64,000 nt of DNA from Burkholderia contaminans (GTDB lineage Bacteria > Pseudomonadota > Gammaproteobacteria > Burkholderiales > Burkholderiaceae), in assembly GCF_029633825.1 (NCBI RefSeq), contig NZ_CP090641.1:1922001-1986000 (forward strand), given 5' to 3'. Below, piece by piece: positions 51,299 through 60,541 of the stretch. Made by a program: the position numbers and the translations under genes. The notes beneath the pieces were generated by a model. The model had not been told where the DNA came from and did no database searches. It saw only the letters and a list, made by a program, of their open reading frames with translations. Numbering within the stretch: position 1 is the first letter of the stretch; each line of letters opens with the position of its first letter.

Positions 51299-52651
51299 AT
51301 GGACGAACTTGCATTGCTGGCCGACGCCGATCGGCGCGCGCACGCGTATCTGGCCGCGACGAACGAGCGGCGCGCGTTTCCCGACGCGGCCGCACTGGCC
51401 GGCCTGGCGGCGTTCGACGAGCCGCTGCCCGATACGGGCCGCCCGGCCGACGACGTCCTGCGCCTGCTCGACGAGCGCGGCACGCCTGCGACCGTCGCGT
51501 CGAATGGCCCGAACTACTTCGGCTTCGTGATCGGCGCCACGCTGCCGGTCGCGGCTGCGGCCGAGCGGTTGATGCTCGCATGGGACCAGTGCGCGTCGTC
51601 GTATGCGAATTCACCGGTGGCCGCGACGATCGAGCGCCAGGCCGCGCGCTGGGTCGTCGACGTGCTCGGGTTGCCCGAAGGCAGCGCGGTCGGTTTCGGT
51701 ACGAGCGCGACGGCCTGCACGCTCGTCGCGCTGGTGGCCGCGCGGCGCGCGCTGCTCGCGCGCAAGGGCTGGGACATCGACGCCGATGGCCTGATCGGCG
51801 CGCCCGAAGTGAAGGTCGTGATCTCCGAGCTGGCGCACATCACGGTGAAGAAGGCGCTGCGCGTGCTCGGTTTCGGGATGAAGCGCCTCATCGTCGCACC
51901 GGTCGACGTGCACGGCCGGATCGACCCGGCGCAGTTGCCGCCGCTCGACGACATGACGATCCTCTGCGTGCAGGCCGGCGAAGTGAACACAGGCGAGTTC
52001 GATCCGTTCGCGGCGCTGATTCCGCCCGCGAAGGCGGCCGGTGCGTGGGTGCACGTCGACGGCGCGTTCGGCCTGTGGGCCCGCGCATCGTCGAAGCGCG
52101 CGCTGACGGACGGCATCGACGGCGCGGACAGCTGGACCACCGACGGCCACAAGTGGCTCAACACGCCGTACGACGGCGCGATGGTGATCTGCCGCGACGC
52201 GGCCGCGCTCGCGACCGCGATGAACAGCGACGCCGTGTACCTGAGCGGCGCGCAGGACGCGCAGAAGAACCTGAACCTCGAGTTCTCGCGGCGCGCGCGC
52301 GGCATTCCCGTGTGGGCTGCATTGCGTTCGCTCGGCCGCGCCGGCGTGGCCACGATGGTCGAGCGGCATTGCGCGCAGGCGGCGCGCGTTGCGGACGGCC
52401 TGCGTGCCGCCGGCTACGACGTGCTGAACCGCGTCGTGCTGAACCAGGTGCTCGTGCGCGCCGGCACCGACGACGAAACGGCGGCGATCCTCGCGGCCGC
52501 GCAGGCGTCGGGCGACGTGTGGTTCGGCGCGACGGTGTGGCAGGGGCGGCCGGCGTTCCGGATCAGCGTGTCGTCGTGGCGCACCGAAGATGCGCACATC
52601 GATCGTCTCGTGGCCTTGCTGACGGAGCTACGCGGCGTGCACGTGCGCTGA
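51299..52651 (+). CDS. PLP-dependent group II decarboxylase family protein
   Basis: 450 residues, fold type I PLP enzyme. The cofactor Lys is K285 in SWTTDGHKWLNTPYDGAMVI. The aspartate that contacts the pyridine ring is in WVHVDGAFGLWARA, and an N-terminal NGPNYFGFVIGATLPVAAAA / GFGTSATACTLVALVAARRA segment forms the phosphate-binding region. The nearest groups are glutamate/aromatic-amino-acid decarboxylases and related aminotransferase-like proteins; the substrate cannot be named. ATG 51299 is chosen because it begins immediately after the ArsR gene; the longer in-frame reading overlaps ArsR. Regulation by the upstream ArsR protein is likely. Confidence 0.85.
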   Translation: MDELALLADADRRAHAYLAATNERRAFPDAAALAGLAAFDEPLPDTGRPADDVLRLLDERGTPATVASNGPNYFGFVIGATLPVAAAAERLMLAWDQCASSYANSPVAATIERQAARWVVDVLGLPEGSAVGFGTSATACTLVALVAARRALLARKGWDIDADGLIGAPEVKVVISELAHITVKKALRVLGFGMKRLIVAPVDVHGRIDPAQLPPLDDMTILCVQAGEVNTGEFDPFAALIPPAKAAGAWVHVDGAFGLWARASSKRALTDGIDGADSWTTDGHKWLNTPYDGAMVICRDAAALATAMNSDAVYLSGAQDAQKNLNLEFSRRARGIPVWAALRSLGRAGVATMVERHCAQAARVADGLRAAGYDVLNRVVLNQVLVRAGTDDETAAILAAAQASGDVWFGATVWQGRPAFRISVSSWRTEDAHIDRLVALLTELRGVHVR

Positions 52652-53167
52652 GCCACAGCGGCAGCGGCAACGGCAACGGCAACGGCGCGCGGAGGCTCAC
52701 TCACGCGCACCGCGTTCATCGCGAAGCCGCAGCCGGAGCGGATGATGCGGTTCGCGGCCGCGACCGGCATGCTCACTGCCGCAAACGGCGACGTGTTGCT
52801 GTACTGGGGGCGGTTGCTGGGCGGCCCGACGGCGATCACGTCGTCCGGCGGCACGCCGTTCCAGATGAACGGTTTGTTCGAACTGTTCTTCGCGATGCTG
52901 CTGCCGTGAGGCGTGATGCGTGAGCGCCATGCGCTCGTCAAGGAATGGAGCCTGTTCGCCGCGCTCTGCGTGCTGGCGACGTTCGAAGCAGAGATGAAGG
53001 GCGGGCAACGTGGCGGTGCGTCCCGATCACGACGTACCGCCTGTCGTTGTTCCGTCGAACCGCGCCCTTGCGCGCGGGAAAATATCGGACAATGGCAGGC
53101 ACGCGCGCCATGCCGGCCCTGGGTGGCTCGCTCGATCGAAGCATGACGCCAACGAGAGAACTCCCCC
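52652..53167. other. Gene-poor stretch with a short hexanucleotide repeat and a gene remnant
   Basis: 516 bp. It starts with an imperfect GGCAAC repeat (52664-52686), then holds a possible coding remnant (52700-52909) and a short frame beginning at 52913 (MRERHALVKEWSLFAALCVL) that resembles coding sequence for about 30 residues only. No complete gene is supported. Confidence 0.45.
52700..52909 (+). pseudogene. Possible 3' remnant of a coding sequence
   Basis: An open frame with coding-like GC3 reads ATGMLTAANGDVLLYWGRLL, then GGTPFQMNGLFELFFAMLLP and TGA. It lacks a start codon with a ribosome binding site and is not linked to an upstream domain. It may be what is left of a deleted gene; no family is recognised. 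Confidence 0.25.
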
Positions 53168-53635
53168 ATGTCGACCCATTCCCCCCGGGAACTGCTGAAG
53201 GCCGCCGATATCGCGAAGATGGAACCGACGCGCGCGGTGCATTCGCTGAATCCCAATGCCGTTCGCTTCAAGCGACAACTCAGCGACCTGACCGGCCTGA
53301 CGCAATTCGGTGTCCACCTGCTCACGCTGATGCCCGGTCACGAATCGGCCGAGTATCACCGTCACCTGTACGAAGAAGAGTTCGTGTACGTGCTGTCCGG
53401 CACGGGCGCGGTCACGATCGGCGAGTGCACCGAGGCAATCGGACCCGGCGATTTCCTGGGCTTTCCGCGCGGCGGTGAAGCGCATACGGTGCAGAACACC
53501 GGCGATGCGCCGCTGGAGCTGCTCGTGGGCGGGCAGCGGCTCGAACACGACGTCTGCGAGTATCCGCGACTCGGCAAGCGGCTTTATGTCGCCGGTGAGC
53601 TCGAAGACTATGTCGATCTGCCGAAGCAGCCTTGA
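53168..53635 (+). CDS. Single-domain cupin protein
   Basis: 155 residues, cytoplasmic. The cupin motifs are GHESAEYHRHLYEEEFVYVL (metal ligands H, H, E) and, 25 residues on, GDFLGFPRGGEAHTVQNTGD (third His), followed by LLVGGQRLEHDVCEYP. Such proteins are small metalloenzymes or sugar-binding proteins; no reaction can be assigned. The start at ATG 53168 gives a normal N-terminus. It is a single gene. Confidence 0.85.
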   Translation: MSTHSPRELLKAADIAKMEPTRAVHSLNPNAVRFKRQLSDLTGLTQFGVHLLTLMPGHESAEYHRHLYEEEFVYVLSGTGAVTIGECTEAIGPGDFLGFPRGGEAHTVQNTGDAPLELLVGGQRLEHDVCEYPRLGKRLYVAGELEDYVDLPKQP

Positions 53636-53963
53636 TGGCCAATCGTGCATTCAGTACCCCCATTCCACATAAAAGCCGAATCAATTGCATTTTGTTTAGA
53701 TAAACAAAATAAAAATTCGTAAAAACACGGGGTAGAGAAAACGCGTTTATTTGGGCACGCTTGTGCCCATTATCGGGTCCTGGGCGCCGGTATTTCGACA
53801 TGCCGGCGCGTCTTTAACCAGGTGCGCGAATACGGAAATAAGTACACGCACCCGGGATTTTCGACCGATCGACCGGGCAAGCGGAATTCATCAAAATCAT
53901 CCTGACTAGAAGATCAGTAGTTCGAATCAACATCCTGATTCAAGAACGATACGGAGACAGGCG
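53636..53963. other. AT-rich intergenic region ahead of the GH92 genes
   Basis: 328 bp. It has a short hairpin (GGGCAC/GTGCCC, 53753-53768) and a second one (GCGCCGG/CCGGCGC, 53784-53809) followed by GTCTTT, which may end the cupin transcript. The promoter of the GH92 genes should be in the AT-rich right part; its elements cannot be fixed. GGAGA lies ten bases before the ATG at 53964. Confidence 0.5.
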
Positions 53964-56444
53964 ATGTCGAGGAACTGGGGGTGGAGAACGGCGCTGCTGG
54001 CGCTGTGCGTTGTCTTGTCTGCCTGCGGCGGGGATGGCGATTCGCCGTCGGTGGCCGCGGCGAACATGTCGGCTGCCGCGCAACCGCAGGGCAATGAAAA
54101 CGGCAACGAAAACAAAAACGACAACGACAACGGCAACGAAAACGAAAACGACAACGGCAACGACGCGGCAAGGAAAAACGCCGACATTCGCGTCGCGCAA
54201 TACGTCAATCCGCTGATCGGCACCGACTACGCGACCGACCAGCCGGCCGACCCGGTCGGCTCGGGTCTCGGCGGCGGCACGTTCCCGGGGCCGACGGTGC
54301 CGTTCGGGATGATGCAGTGGAGCCCGATGACACCGACCGCCCAATACGACAGCAGCAAGGGCGACGGCTCCGGTTTCTCCGGCGGCTACTGGTACGGCGA
54401 CACGTCGATCAACGCATTCAGCATCCTGCACCTGAGCGGCACCGGCTGCTGGGCGAACGGTGGCTACCTGAACGTGATGCCGCAGCTCGCGCCTGGCGAC
54501 GCCGGCGCGCCGGCCAGCTTCAGCCACGCGAACGAAACCGCGCAGGCCGGCTATTACGGCGTCACGCTCGGCAACGGCATCAAGGCGGAGCTGACGACGA
54601 CGCTGCGCACCGGCTTCGCGCGCTTCACCTATCCGGCACTCGCGCAGGGCCAGCAGGCGACGATCGCGATCGATCCGACCGTGCTGAACAACCGTGCGCA
54701 GGGCACGACGAGCGACACGATCAGCCAGGTCGGCGACCGCGCGTTGTCGGGCACGATCGCGGGCGGCGGATTCTGCTGGGCCGGGCATGCGGTGCCCGTC
54801 TACTACTACGCGGAATTCAGCCAGCCGTTCGCGGCGAAGCCGGCGCTGTCGAACAACAGCCCGGTGACCGTCACGTTCAATGTCGACCGCAAGCATCCCG
54901 ACGTGATGATGAAGCTCGGCATTTCGTTCGTCAGCGAAGCGAATGCGAAGGCGAACCTGCGCGCGGAGAATCCGGAAACGGATGCGCAAGGCAGCCGGAA
55001 CTGGCGTTTCGACAAGGTGCGCGGCGCCGCGAGCGCCGCGTGGAATGCGCGCCTGAACGCGATCCAGGTTACGGGCGGCAGCGACGCCGACAAGACGAAG
55101 TTCTACACCGCGCTGTATCACGCGTCGCTGCACCCGAACGTGTTCAACGACGTGAACGGCCAGTACCCGGATTTCTACGCGTCGAGCGGCGCAGCGGCCG
55201 CGCCGACACGCCAGGTCGAGAAAGGCCGCACGATGTACGCGAATTTCTCCGGCTGGGACATTGACCGTTCGTTCATCCAGTTGCAGGCGCTGCTCGACCC
55301 GGTGCGGACCAGCGACATCGTGCAGTCGCTCGTGCTCGATGCGAAGGCGTGCGGCGCGTTCCCGCGCTGGGCGTACTTCAATACCGAGACGGCCGTGATG
55401 CCGGGCGACGCGGGCTCGATCATCGTCGCGAACGCGCATGCGTTCGGCGCGACGAACTTCGATACGCAGGCCGCGCTGTCGATCATGAAGAGCAGCACCG
55501 CGCCGGGCGCCGCGTGCGCCGGCACGCCGGTGATGGGCAGCCGCGCGGATTACGACCGGCTCGGCTACGTGCCGTCGTCGGGCTCGGGCGACAACCAGAC
55601 CGCCTCGAACACGCTCGAATACGCGGTGCGCGATTTCGCGGTGTCGCGCTTCGCGACGGCGCTCGGCGATACGGCGACGGCCGGCACGCTGCTGAAGTCG
55701 AGCGGCAACTGGCACAACCTGTTCGACCACGGCGCGATCCAGCCGAAGACGTCGGCCGGCGCCTGGGTCACCGACGGCACCGGCTTCATGGAAGGCAACT
55801 CCGAGCAATACACGTGGTACGTGCCGCACGATCTCGCCGGCGTGGTCGCGCAGGCCGGCGGCGCCGCGCCGGTCGTCAAGCGGCTCGACACGTTCTTCAC
55901 GCACCTGAACATCGGTACCGTGCAGCCGTACTTCTACGTCGGCAACGAAGTGACGATGGCCGTGCCGTGGGTCTATGCGTGGGCCGGTGCGCCGTCGCAT
56001 ACGCAGCGCGTGCTGCATGCGTCGCTCGCGAACGAGTTCGGCACCGGCGCGGCCGGGCTGCCGGGCAACGACGATCTCGGGGCGATCTCGGGCTGGTACG
56101 TGTGGGCCGCGCTCGGTCTCTATCCGGTCGTGCCGGGCGTGAGCGGCGTCGCACTGTCGAGCCCGCAGTTCGAGAAGATCACGGTGCGCGTCGGGCAGAA
56201 GGACGGCAGCTACCGCCTGCTGCACATCGTCGCGCCGGGCGCCGGCTCGGGCGACAGCGCGTCGTTCTACGTGAAGTCGCTGAAGCTGAACGGCGCACTG
56301 TACTCGGCCGCGTGGCTGCCGTTCGAGCAGATCGCGAAGGGCGGGAAGCTGTCGTACGCGATGACGTCCGACGCGAGCGCCGCGACCTGGGGCACCGACG
56401 CATCGGCCATGCCGTCGTTCCCGCAGGCGGCCAGCGCGCCGTAA
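53964..56444 (+). CDS. GH92 alpha-mannosidase lipoprotein 1
   Basis: 826 residues. A lipoprotein signal (LLALCVVLSACGGDGD; Cys about residue 21) is followed by a low-complexity Asn/Asp/Glu/Gly tether (residues about 42-68). The GH92 enzyme then begins YVNPLIGTDYA. Motifs of the family are VPFGMMQWSP, SILHLSGTGCWANGG, EGNSEQYTWYVPHD with the putative catalytic acid E610, and PGNDDLGAISGWYVWAALG with the putative base at D703/D704. GH92 enzymes are calcium-dependent exo-alpha-mannosidases acting on N-glycan or other mannosides; the linkage cannot be told. The protein should be held at the outer membrane. A second GH92 gene follows 67 bp later in the same operon. Confidence 0.9.
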   Translation: MSRNWGWRTALLALCVVLSACGGDGDSPSVAAANMSAAAQPQGNENGNENKNDNDNGNENENDNGNDAARKNADIRVAQYVNPLIGTDYATDQPADPVGSGLGGGTFPGPTVPFGMMQWSPMTPTAQYDSSKGDGSGFSGGYWYGDTSINAFSILHLSGTGCWANGGYLNVMPQLAPGDAGAPASFSHANETAQAGYYGVTLGNGIKAELTTTLRTGFARFTYPALAQGQQATIAIDPTVLNNRAQGTTSDTISQVGDRALSGTIAGGGFCWAGHAVPVYYYAEFSQPFAAKPALSNNSPVTVTFNVDRKHPDVMMKLGISFVSEANAKANLRAENPETDAQGSRNWRFDKVRGAASAAWNARLNAIQVTGGSDADKTKFYTALYHASLHPNVFNDVNGQYPDFYASSGAAAAPTRQVEKGRTMYANFSGWDIDRSFIQLQALLDPVRTSDIVQSLVLDAKACGAFPRWAYFNTETAVMPGDAGSIIVANAHAFGATNFDTQAALSIMKSSTAPGAACAGTPVMGSRADYDRLGYVPSSGSGDNQTASNTLEYAVRDFAVSRFATALGDTATAGTLLKSSGNWHNLFDHGAIQPKTSAGAWVTDGTGFMEGNSEQYTWYVPHDLAGVVAQAGGAAPVVKRLDTFFTHLNIGTVQPYFYVGNEVTMAVPWVYAWAGAPSHTQRVLHASLANEFGTGAAGLPGNDDLGAISGWYVWAALGLYPVVPGVSGVALSSPQFEKITVRVGQKDGSYRLLHIVAPGAGSGDSASFYVKSLKLNGALYSAAWLPFEQIAKGGKLSYAMTSDASAATWGTDASAMPSFPQAASAP

Positions 56445-56511
56445 CAGACCAGAAGATCAACGAGCGGTTCTTGCCAGCAGGATCGACGCGGAGAGAGGGA
56501 GGGACGAACGG

Positions 56512-59178
56512 ATGAAGCTACGTCATGTGGTGGGTATCGGGTGCCTTGCCGTGCTGTCGGGGTGCGGGGGCGATCAGGGTTCGACGGATGCGAGCGTGCT
56601 CGCACAGATGTCGAACGCGCAGGGCAGCCAGAACGATCAAGGCAACCAGAACGACCAGGGTGATCGGAACGATCAAGGCGAAAACGGCGGTGCAACCAAA
56701 CGGTCTGTGCTGCACAGCGTCGACCCGATGATCGGCACTGCGAATCTCGACATCAACGCGGACTGGAGTAGCGGCGTGCGCGGCCACGGCCACGTGTACC
56801 CGGGCGCGACCGTGCCGTTCGGGATGGTGCAGCTCGGGCCGGACACGACCGGCGGTGCGCACACGCTGCCGTGGAACTGGGATCGCACGTCGGGCTACCA
56901 GTACGACGATCCGTTCATCACCGGCTTTACGCATACGCACCTGTCGGGCACCGGCATCGGCTCGGGCGGCGAAGTGCGGTTCCTGCCGACGCTGGCGCCG
57001 GTCGATGCAGCGACGCTGGCGAAGGTCGCCGCCGATGCATCGATCACCTACAACGCATCGTTCAGCCACGACGACGAAACCGCGAGCCCCGGTTATTACC
57101 GCGTGAAGATGGCGCCGGTCGGCAGCGGCAACACGCCGTGGAACGTGCAGGGCGCGACGATCCTCGCGGAGATGACGGCCACCACGCATGCGGGCGTGCA
57201 TCGCTACACGTATTTCCCGAGCGCGGCCGCGCAGAAGCGCAGCATGATCGTCAGCATCGACAACCCGATCGGCGGCTCGACCGCGAGCGGCAAGATCCAG
57301 GTCATCGATGCGCAGACGATCGCCGGCTGGGAGATCACGAACAACTGGGCGAACAACAAGCCGACGTATTTCGTCGCGCGTTTCTCGAAGCCGTTCGACA
57401 CGAAGCACGTCGCGTTCAGTGCGGACGGCTTCAAGGCCTACCTGACGTTCGCCGATGGCCACGACAGCGGCGGCGCGGTCACTGTGAAGGTCGGCATCTC
57501 GCCGTCGAGCATCGCGGATGCGCAGGCCAATCTCGCATCGGAAGTGGGTGCGAAGTCGTTCGAACAGGTGCGCGGTGCGGCCGAACGTGTGTGGAGCGCC
57601 GCGCTCGACCGGATCCGGATCAAGGGCGGCAGCGCCAACCAGCGGACGATGTTCTACACGTCGCTGTATCGCACGATGCTCGCGCCGACCGTCTACAACA
57701 ATGCGGACGGCAGCTACGTCGGCACCGATTCGACCAACGACGGCACGACGTCGCCGCCGGCCACGAGCAAGCATGCGAATCCGGGCTTCGACTATTCGTC
57801 GACGTTCTCGCTGTGGGACACCTTCCGCGCCGAGTCGCCGTTGATGACGCTGGTTCAGCCCGAGCGCGTCGACGGCTGGGTGAAGTCGCTGCTCACGCAG
57901 TTCAGGCAGAACGGCAAGGGCGAGCTGCCGGTGTGGCCGCTCGCGCAGACGGAAACCTTCACGATGGCCGGCCACCCGTCGATCCCGCTGATCGCCGATG
58001 CGTACCTGAAGCATCTGACGAGCGCGGGCATCGACGACATCTGGACCGCGCTGACGACCACGCAGAGCGCGAGCGCGCACGGCTTCGACCAGTACCGTCA
58101 GAGCGGCTACGTGTACGCCGGCGACAACGCGTCGGTGTCGACGACGCAGGATTACGCGTTCGACGACTGGGCGACGGCGGCAGTCGGCAAGGCGGCGGGC
58201 AAGAGCACGGCCGACTACCGGCCCTACCTGCAACGCAGCCAGAACTACCGCAACGTATTCAACCCGGTGCCGAACAACGGCTGGAAGTTTGCGCAGCCGA
58301 AGGATTCGCAGGGCAACTGGGTGGCGGGCTTCGATCCGACGGCGGCGGAGAAGACGGACTTCTCCGAATCGAATTCGTGGGTCGATACGTGGAACATCTT
58401 CCACGACTTCCCGGGCCTCGTCGCGTTGCTCGGCGGCAAGAGCCAGTTCATCGCGCAGCTCGATCGCACGTTCGATCCGGCGAACCCGCTGACCTTCCTC
58501 TACAACCAGGGCTTTCCGGACCTGACCGGCCGCAGCGGCCAGTTCTTCGCCGGCAACGAGCCGGCGAACCACCTGCCGTACCTGTACGACGTCGCGGGCA
58601 TGCCGTCGAAGACGCAGGATCGCGTGCGCACGGTGATGGACGACATGTACTCGTTGACGCTGACGGCCGGCGATCGCGCGCTGTTGAGCGGCGACAGCCT
58701 GAAGGCCGCGCTGGCCGACCCGCGCCGCGTGCGCGATTCGGCGATTCCCGGCAATGACGATTGCGGGCAGTTGTCCGCGTGGTACGTGCTGTCCGCGCTC
58801 GGTATCTATTCGCTGAACCCGGTGGGCGGCGTGTTCTACCTCGGCACGCCGCTGTTCGAGGAAGCGACGATCGACATTCCGGTTGCGTCGGCAGGCGGGG
58901 ACGGAAAGGGCCTGAAGTTCGGCGCGACGCGGCGCTTCAGGGTGACCGCGCATACGGCCGGCGGCGGCGCGCCGTCATCGGTGAATCGTTACGTCCAGTC
59001 GGTCAGCCTGAACGGCACGCCGCTGCATCGGCCGTACATCACGTACGACGAGATGAAGGCCGGCGGCACGCTCGACTTCGTGATGGGCGCGACGCCGAAC
59101 GACGCATGGGTCAGCACCTGGAACGGGCAGGATCCGAACAGCGCGCTCGCGCCGTCGCTGGCGCTGGCCGGCAAGTAG
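56512..59178 (+). CDS. GH92 alpha-mannosidase lipoprotein 2
   Basis: 888 residues. A lipoprotein signal (VVGIGCLAVLSGCGGDQGS) is followed by a Gln/Asn/Asp/Gly tether (QNDQGNQNDQGDRNDQGENG), then a GH92 domain starting VDPMIGTANLD. Motifs: VPFGMVQLGPDTTGG, HTHLSGTGIGSGGEV, SESNSWVDTWNIFHD (putative acid E619), and PGNDDCGQLSAWYVLSALG (putative base D749/D750). The acid loop differs from that of the first enzyme (SESNSW against MEGNSEQYTW), so the two probably prefer different mannoside linkages. The tether sequence is different but of similar composition, suggesting convergent need for a flexible spacer. Terminator at 59186. Confidence 0.9.
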   Translation: MKLRHVVGIGCLAVLSGCGGDQGSTDASVLAQMSNAQGSQNDQGNQNDQGDRNDQGENGGATKRSVLHSVDPMIGTANLDINADWSSGVRGHGHVYPGATVPFGMVQLGPDTTGGAHTLPWNWDRTSGYQYDDPFITGFTHTHLSGTGIGSGGEVRFLPTLAPVDAATLAKVAADASITYNASFSHDDETASPGYYRVKMAPVGSGNTPWNVQGATILAEMTATTHAGVHRYTYFPSAAAQKRSMIVSIDNPIGGSTASGKIQVIDAQTIAGWEITNNWANNKPTYFVARFSKPFDTKHVAFSADGFKAYLTFADGHDSGGAVTVKVGISPSSIADAQANLASEVGAKSFEQVRGAAERVWSAALDRIRIKGGSANQRTMFYTSLYRTMLAPTVYNNADGSYVGTDSTNDGTTSPPATSKHANPGFDYSSTFSLWDTFRAESPLMTLVQPERVDGWVKSLLTQFRQNGKGELPVWPLAQTETFTMAGHPSIPLIADAYLKHLTSAGIDDIWTALTTTQSASAHGFDQYRQSGYVYAGDNASVSTTQDYAFDDWATAAVGKAAGKSTADYRPYLQRSQNYRNVFNPVPNNGWKFAQPKDSQGNWVAGFDPTAAEKTDFSESNSWVDTWNIFHDFPGLVALLGGKSQFIAQLDRTFDPANPLTFLYNQGFPDLTGRSGQFFAGNEPANHLPYLYDVAGMPSKTQDRVRTVMDDMYSLTLTAGDRALLSGDSLKAALADPRRVRDSAIPGNDDCGQLSAWYVLSALGIYSLNPVGGVFYLGTPLFEEATIDIPVASAGGDGKGLKFGATRRFRVTAHTAGGGAPSSVNRYVQSVSLNGTPLHRPYITYDEMKAGGTLDFVMGATPNDAWVSTWNGQDPNSALAPSLALAGK

Positions 59179-59185
59179 CGGCCGC

Positions 59186-59220
59186 AAGCGGCCCGTGTGA
59201 CGCGGGCCGCTTCTCCTTCC
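59186..59220 (+). terminator. Hairpin terminator after the GH92 operon
   Basis: AAGCGGCCCG (59186-59195) pairs with CGGGCCGCTT (59203-59212) across seven bases, followed by a pyrimidine-rich but not pure T tail (CTCCTTCCC). I see no gene in the remaining stretch to 59551. Confidence 0.65.
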
Positions 59221-59551
59221 CTCCACGTGACGGTGCGGGTCGCGGCCGCGAGGCAGGAAGCGCCCTGCCCGGGGCTCTCTCTTCGGGCCGCGCGGCGGGG
59301 ATGCCATGCGCCGACGCGGTGCCCGCTTTGGCGGCCAGCACGCGATGCGGGGCGCGACAGCAGGCGACGGCCTCCGTTCCGGCCGGCAACGCGCTCATGC
59401 TGCTCCGGCTCGGCATCGAACGGATCCGGCACCGGACGGCCGACCGCTTCGGCCTGGCCGATTCAATCCCGATGGTGGCCGCCGTCACGTTCGTGTCACG
59501 GGGCGTCGTCGCGCTTATGATGCGGGAACGCCACTGACAGGGTTCCCCGAA

Positions 59552-60373
59552 ATGGATGCGCCGCTCCCGCCGATATCTGCCCCGATTTCCGAAACGGAAC
59601 CTGAAACCGAAACCGTCGCCGAGCCGCGCGCGTCGCGGCTACATCGGCCGGTCGCGCTCGTCACCGGTTCGACGTCCGGGATCGGCGCGGCGATCGCGCG
59701 CCGTCTCGCGGCGGACGGCTACGCGGTGATCCTGCATTCGCGCAGCTCGGCCGACGTGGGGCGCGCGATGGCGCGCGAACTCGGCGCGGCCTATGTGCAG
59801 GCCGACCTCGCCGACGACGCCGAACGCGTGCGGCTGATCCGCGAAGCGGTTGCCGTGCACGGGCGGCTCGACGTGCTCGTCAACAACGCGGGCGTCAGCC
59901 GCGTGATTCCGCATGACGACCTCGCTGCGGCGACGCCCGACGTGTGGCGCGAGATGCACGAGATCAACGTGATCGCACCGTTCCGGCTCGTCGCCGAGGC
60001 GGAGGCTGCGTTGCGCGAGGCGGCGTCGCACGGGCGGGCCGGCTGCGTGGTGAACGTCAGCTCGCATGCGGGCGTGCGGCCGAAGGGCGCGTCGATTCCG
60101 TATGCGGCGGCGAAGGCGGCGCTCAATCACACGACGCGGCTGCTCGCGAAAACGCTCGCGCCGGCGATCCGCGTCAATGCGGTTGCGCCGGGGCTCGTCG
60201 ATACGCCGCTCACGGCCGACTGGACCGACGCGCAGCAGCTCTGGCGCGAGCGCGCGCCGATGCGCCGTGCGGCGACGCCGGACGACATCGCGCAGACGGT
60301 CGCGATGCTCGTCGCGTCCGATTACGTGACGGGCGAGATCGTGATGCTCGACGGGGGAATGAACCTGACGTGA
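59552..60373 (+). CDS. Short-chain dehydrogenase/reductase (FabG-like)
   Basis: 273 residues. After an N-terminal extension of about 30 acidic residues the Rossmann nucleotide motif is VALVTGSTSGIGAAIARRLA, then LVNNAGVSRVI, catalytic Ser S171 in VVNVSSHAG, and Tyr/Lys Y184 and K188 in IPYAAAKAAL. The ending DYVTGEIVMLDGGMNLT is typical of the classical FabG-like group. The substrate is unknown. ATG 59552 is the first Met in frame with a plausible start; the extension carries no targeting signal. Confidence 0.88.
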   Translation: MDAPLPPISAPISETEPETETVAEPRASRLHRPVALVTGSTSGIGAAIARRLAADGYAVILHSRSSADVGRAMARELGAAYVQADLADDAERVRLIREAVAVHGRLDVLVNNAGVSRVIPHDDLAAATPDVWREMHEINVIAPFRLVAEAEAALREAASHGRAGCVVNVSSHAGVRPKGASIPYAAAKAALNHTTRLLAKTLAPAIRVNAVAPGLVDTPLTADWTDAQQLWRERAPMRRAATPDDIAQTVAMLVASDYVTGEIVMLDGGMNLT

Positions 60374-60384
60374 AGCGGAGTCTC

Positions 60385-60480
60385 GTTGAAGCGTTGAAGC
60401 GTTGAAGCGTTGAAGCGTTGAAGCAGTGAAGCAGTGAAGCAGTGAAGCAGTGAAGCAGTGAAGCAGTGAAGCAGCCGCGC
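60385..60480. repeat. Octanucleotide tandem repeat, 12 units
   Basis: Five copies of GTTGAAGC (60385-60424) are followed directly by seven copies of AGTGAAGC (60425-60480). It lies between the convergent SDR and SurE genes, just 12 bp past the SDR stop. The number of copies is likely to vary among strains. Confidence 0.95.
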
Positions 60481-60541
60481 ATACGCGCGCAGGCATCACG
60501 CGCGCGATCGCCGCGACCGCTTCGTAGCTGGCGTGCGTGGA

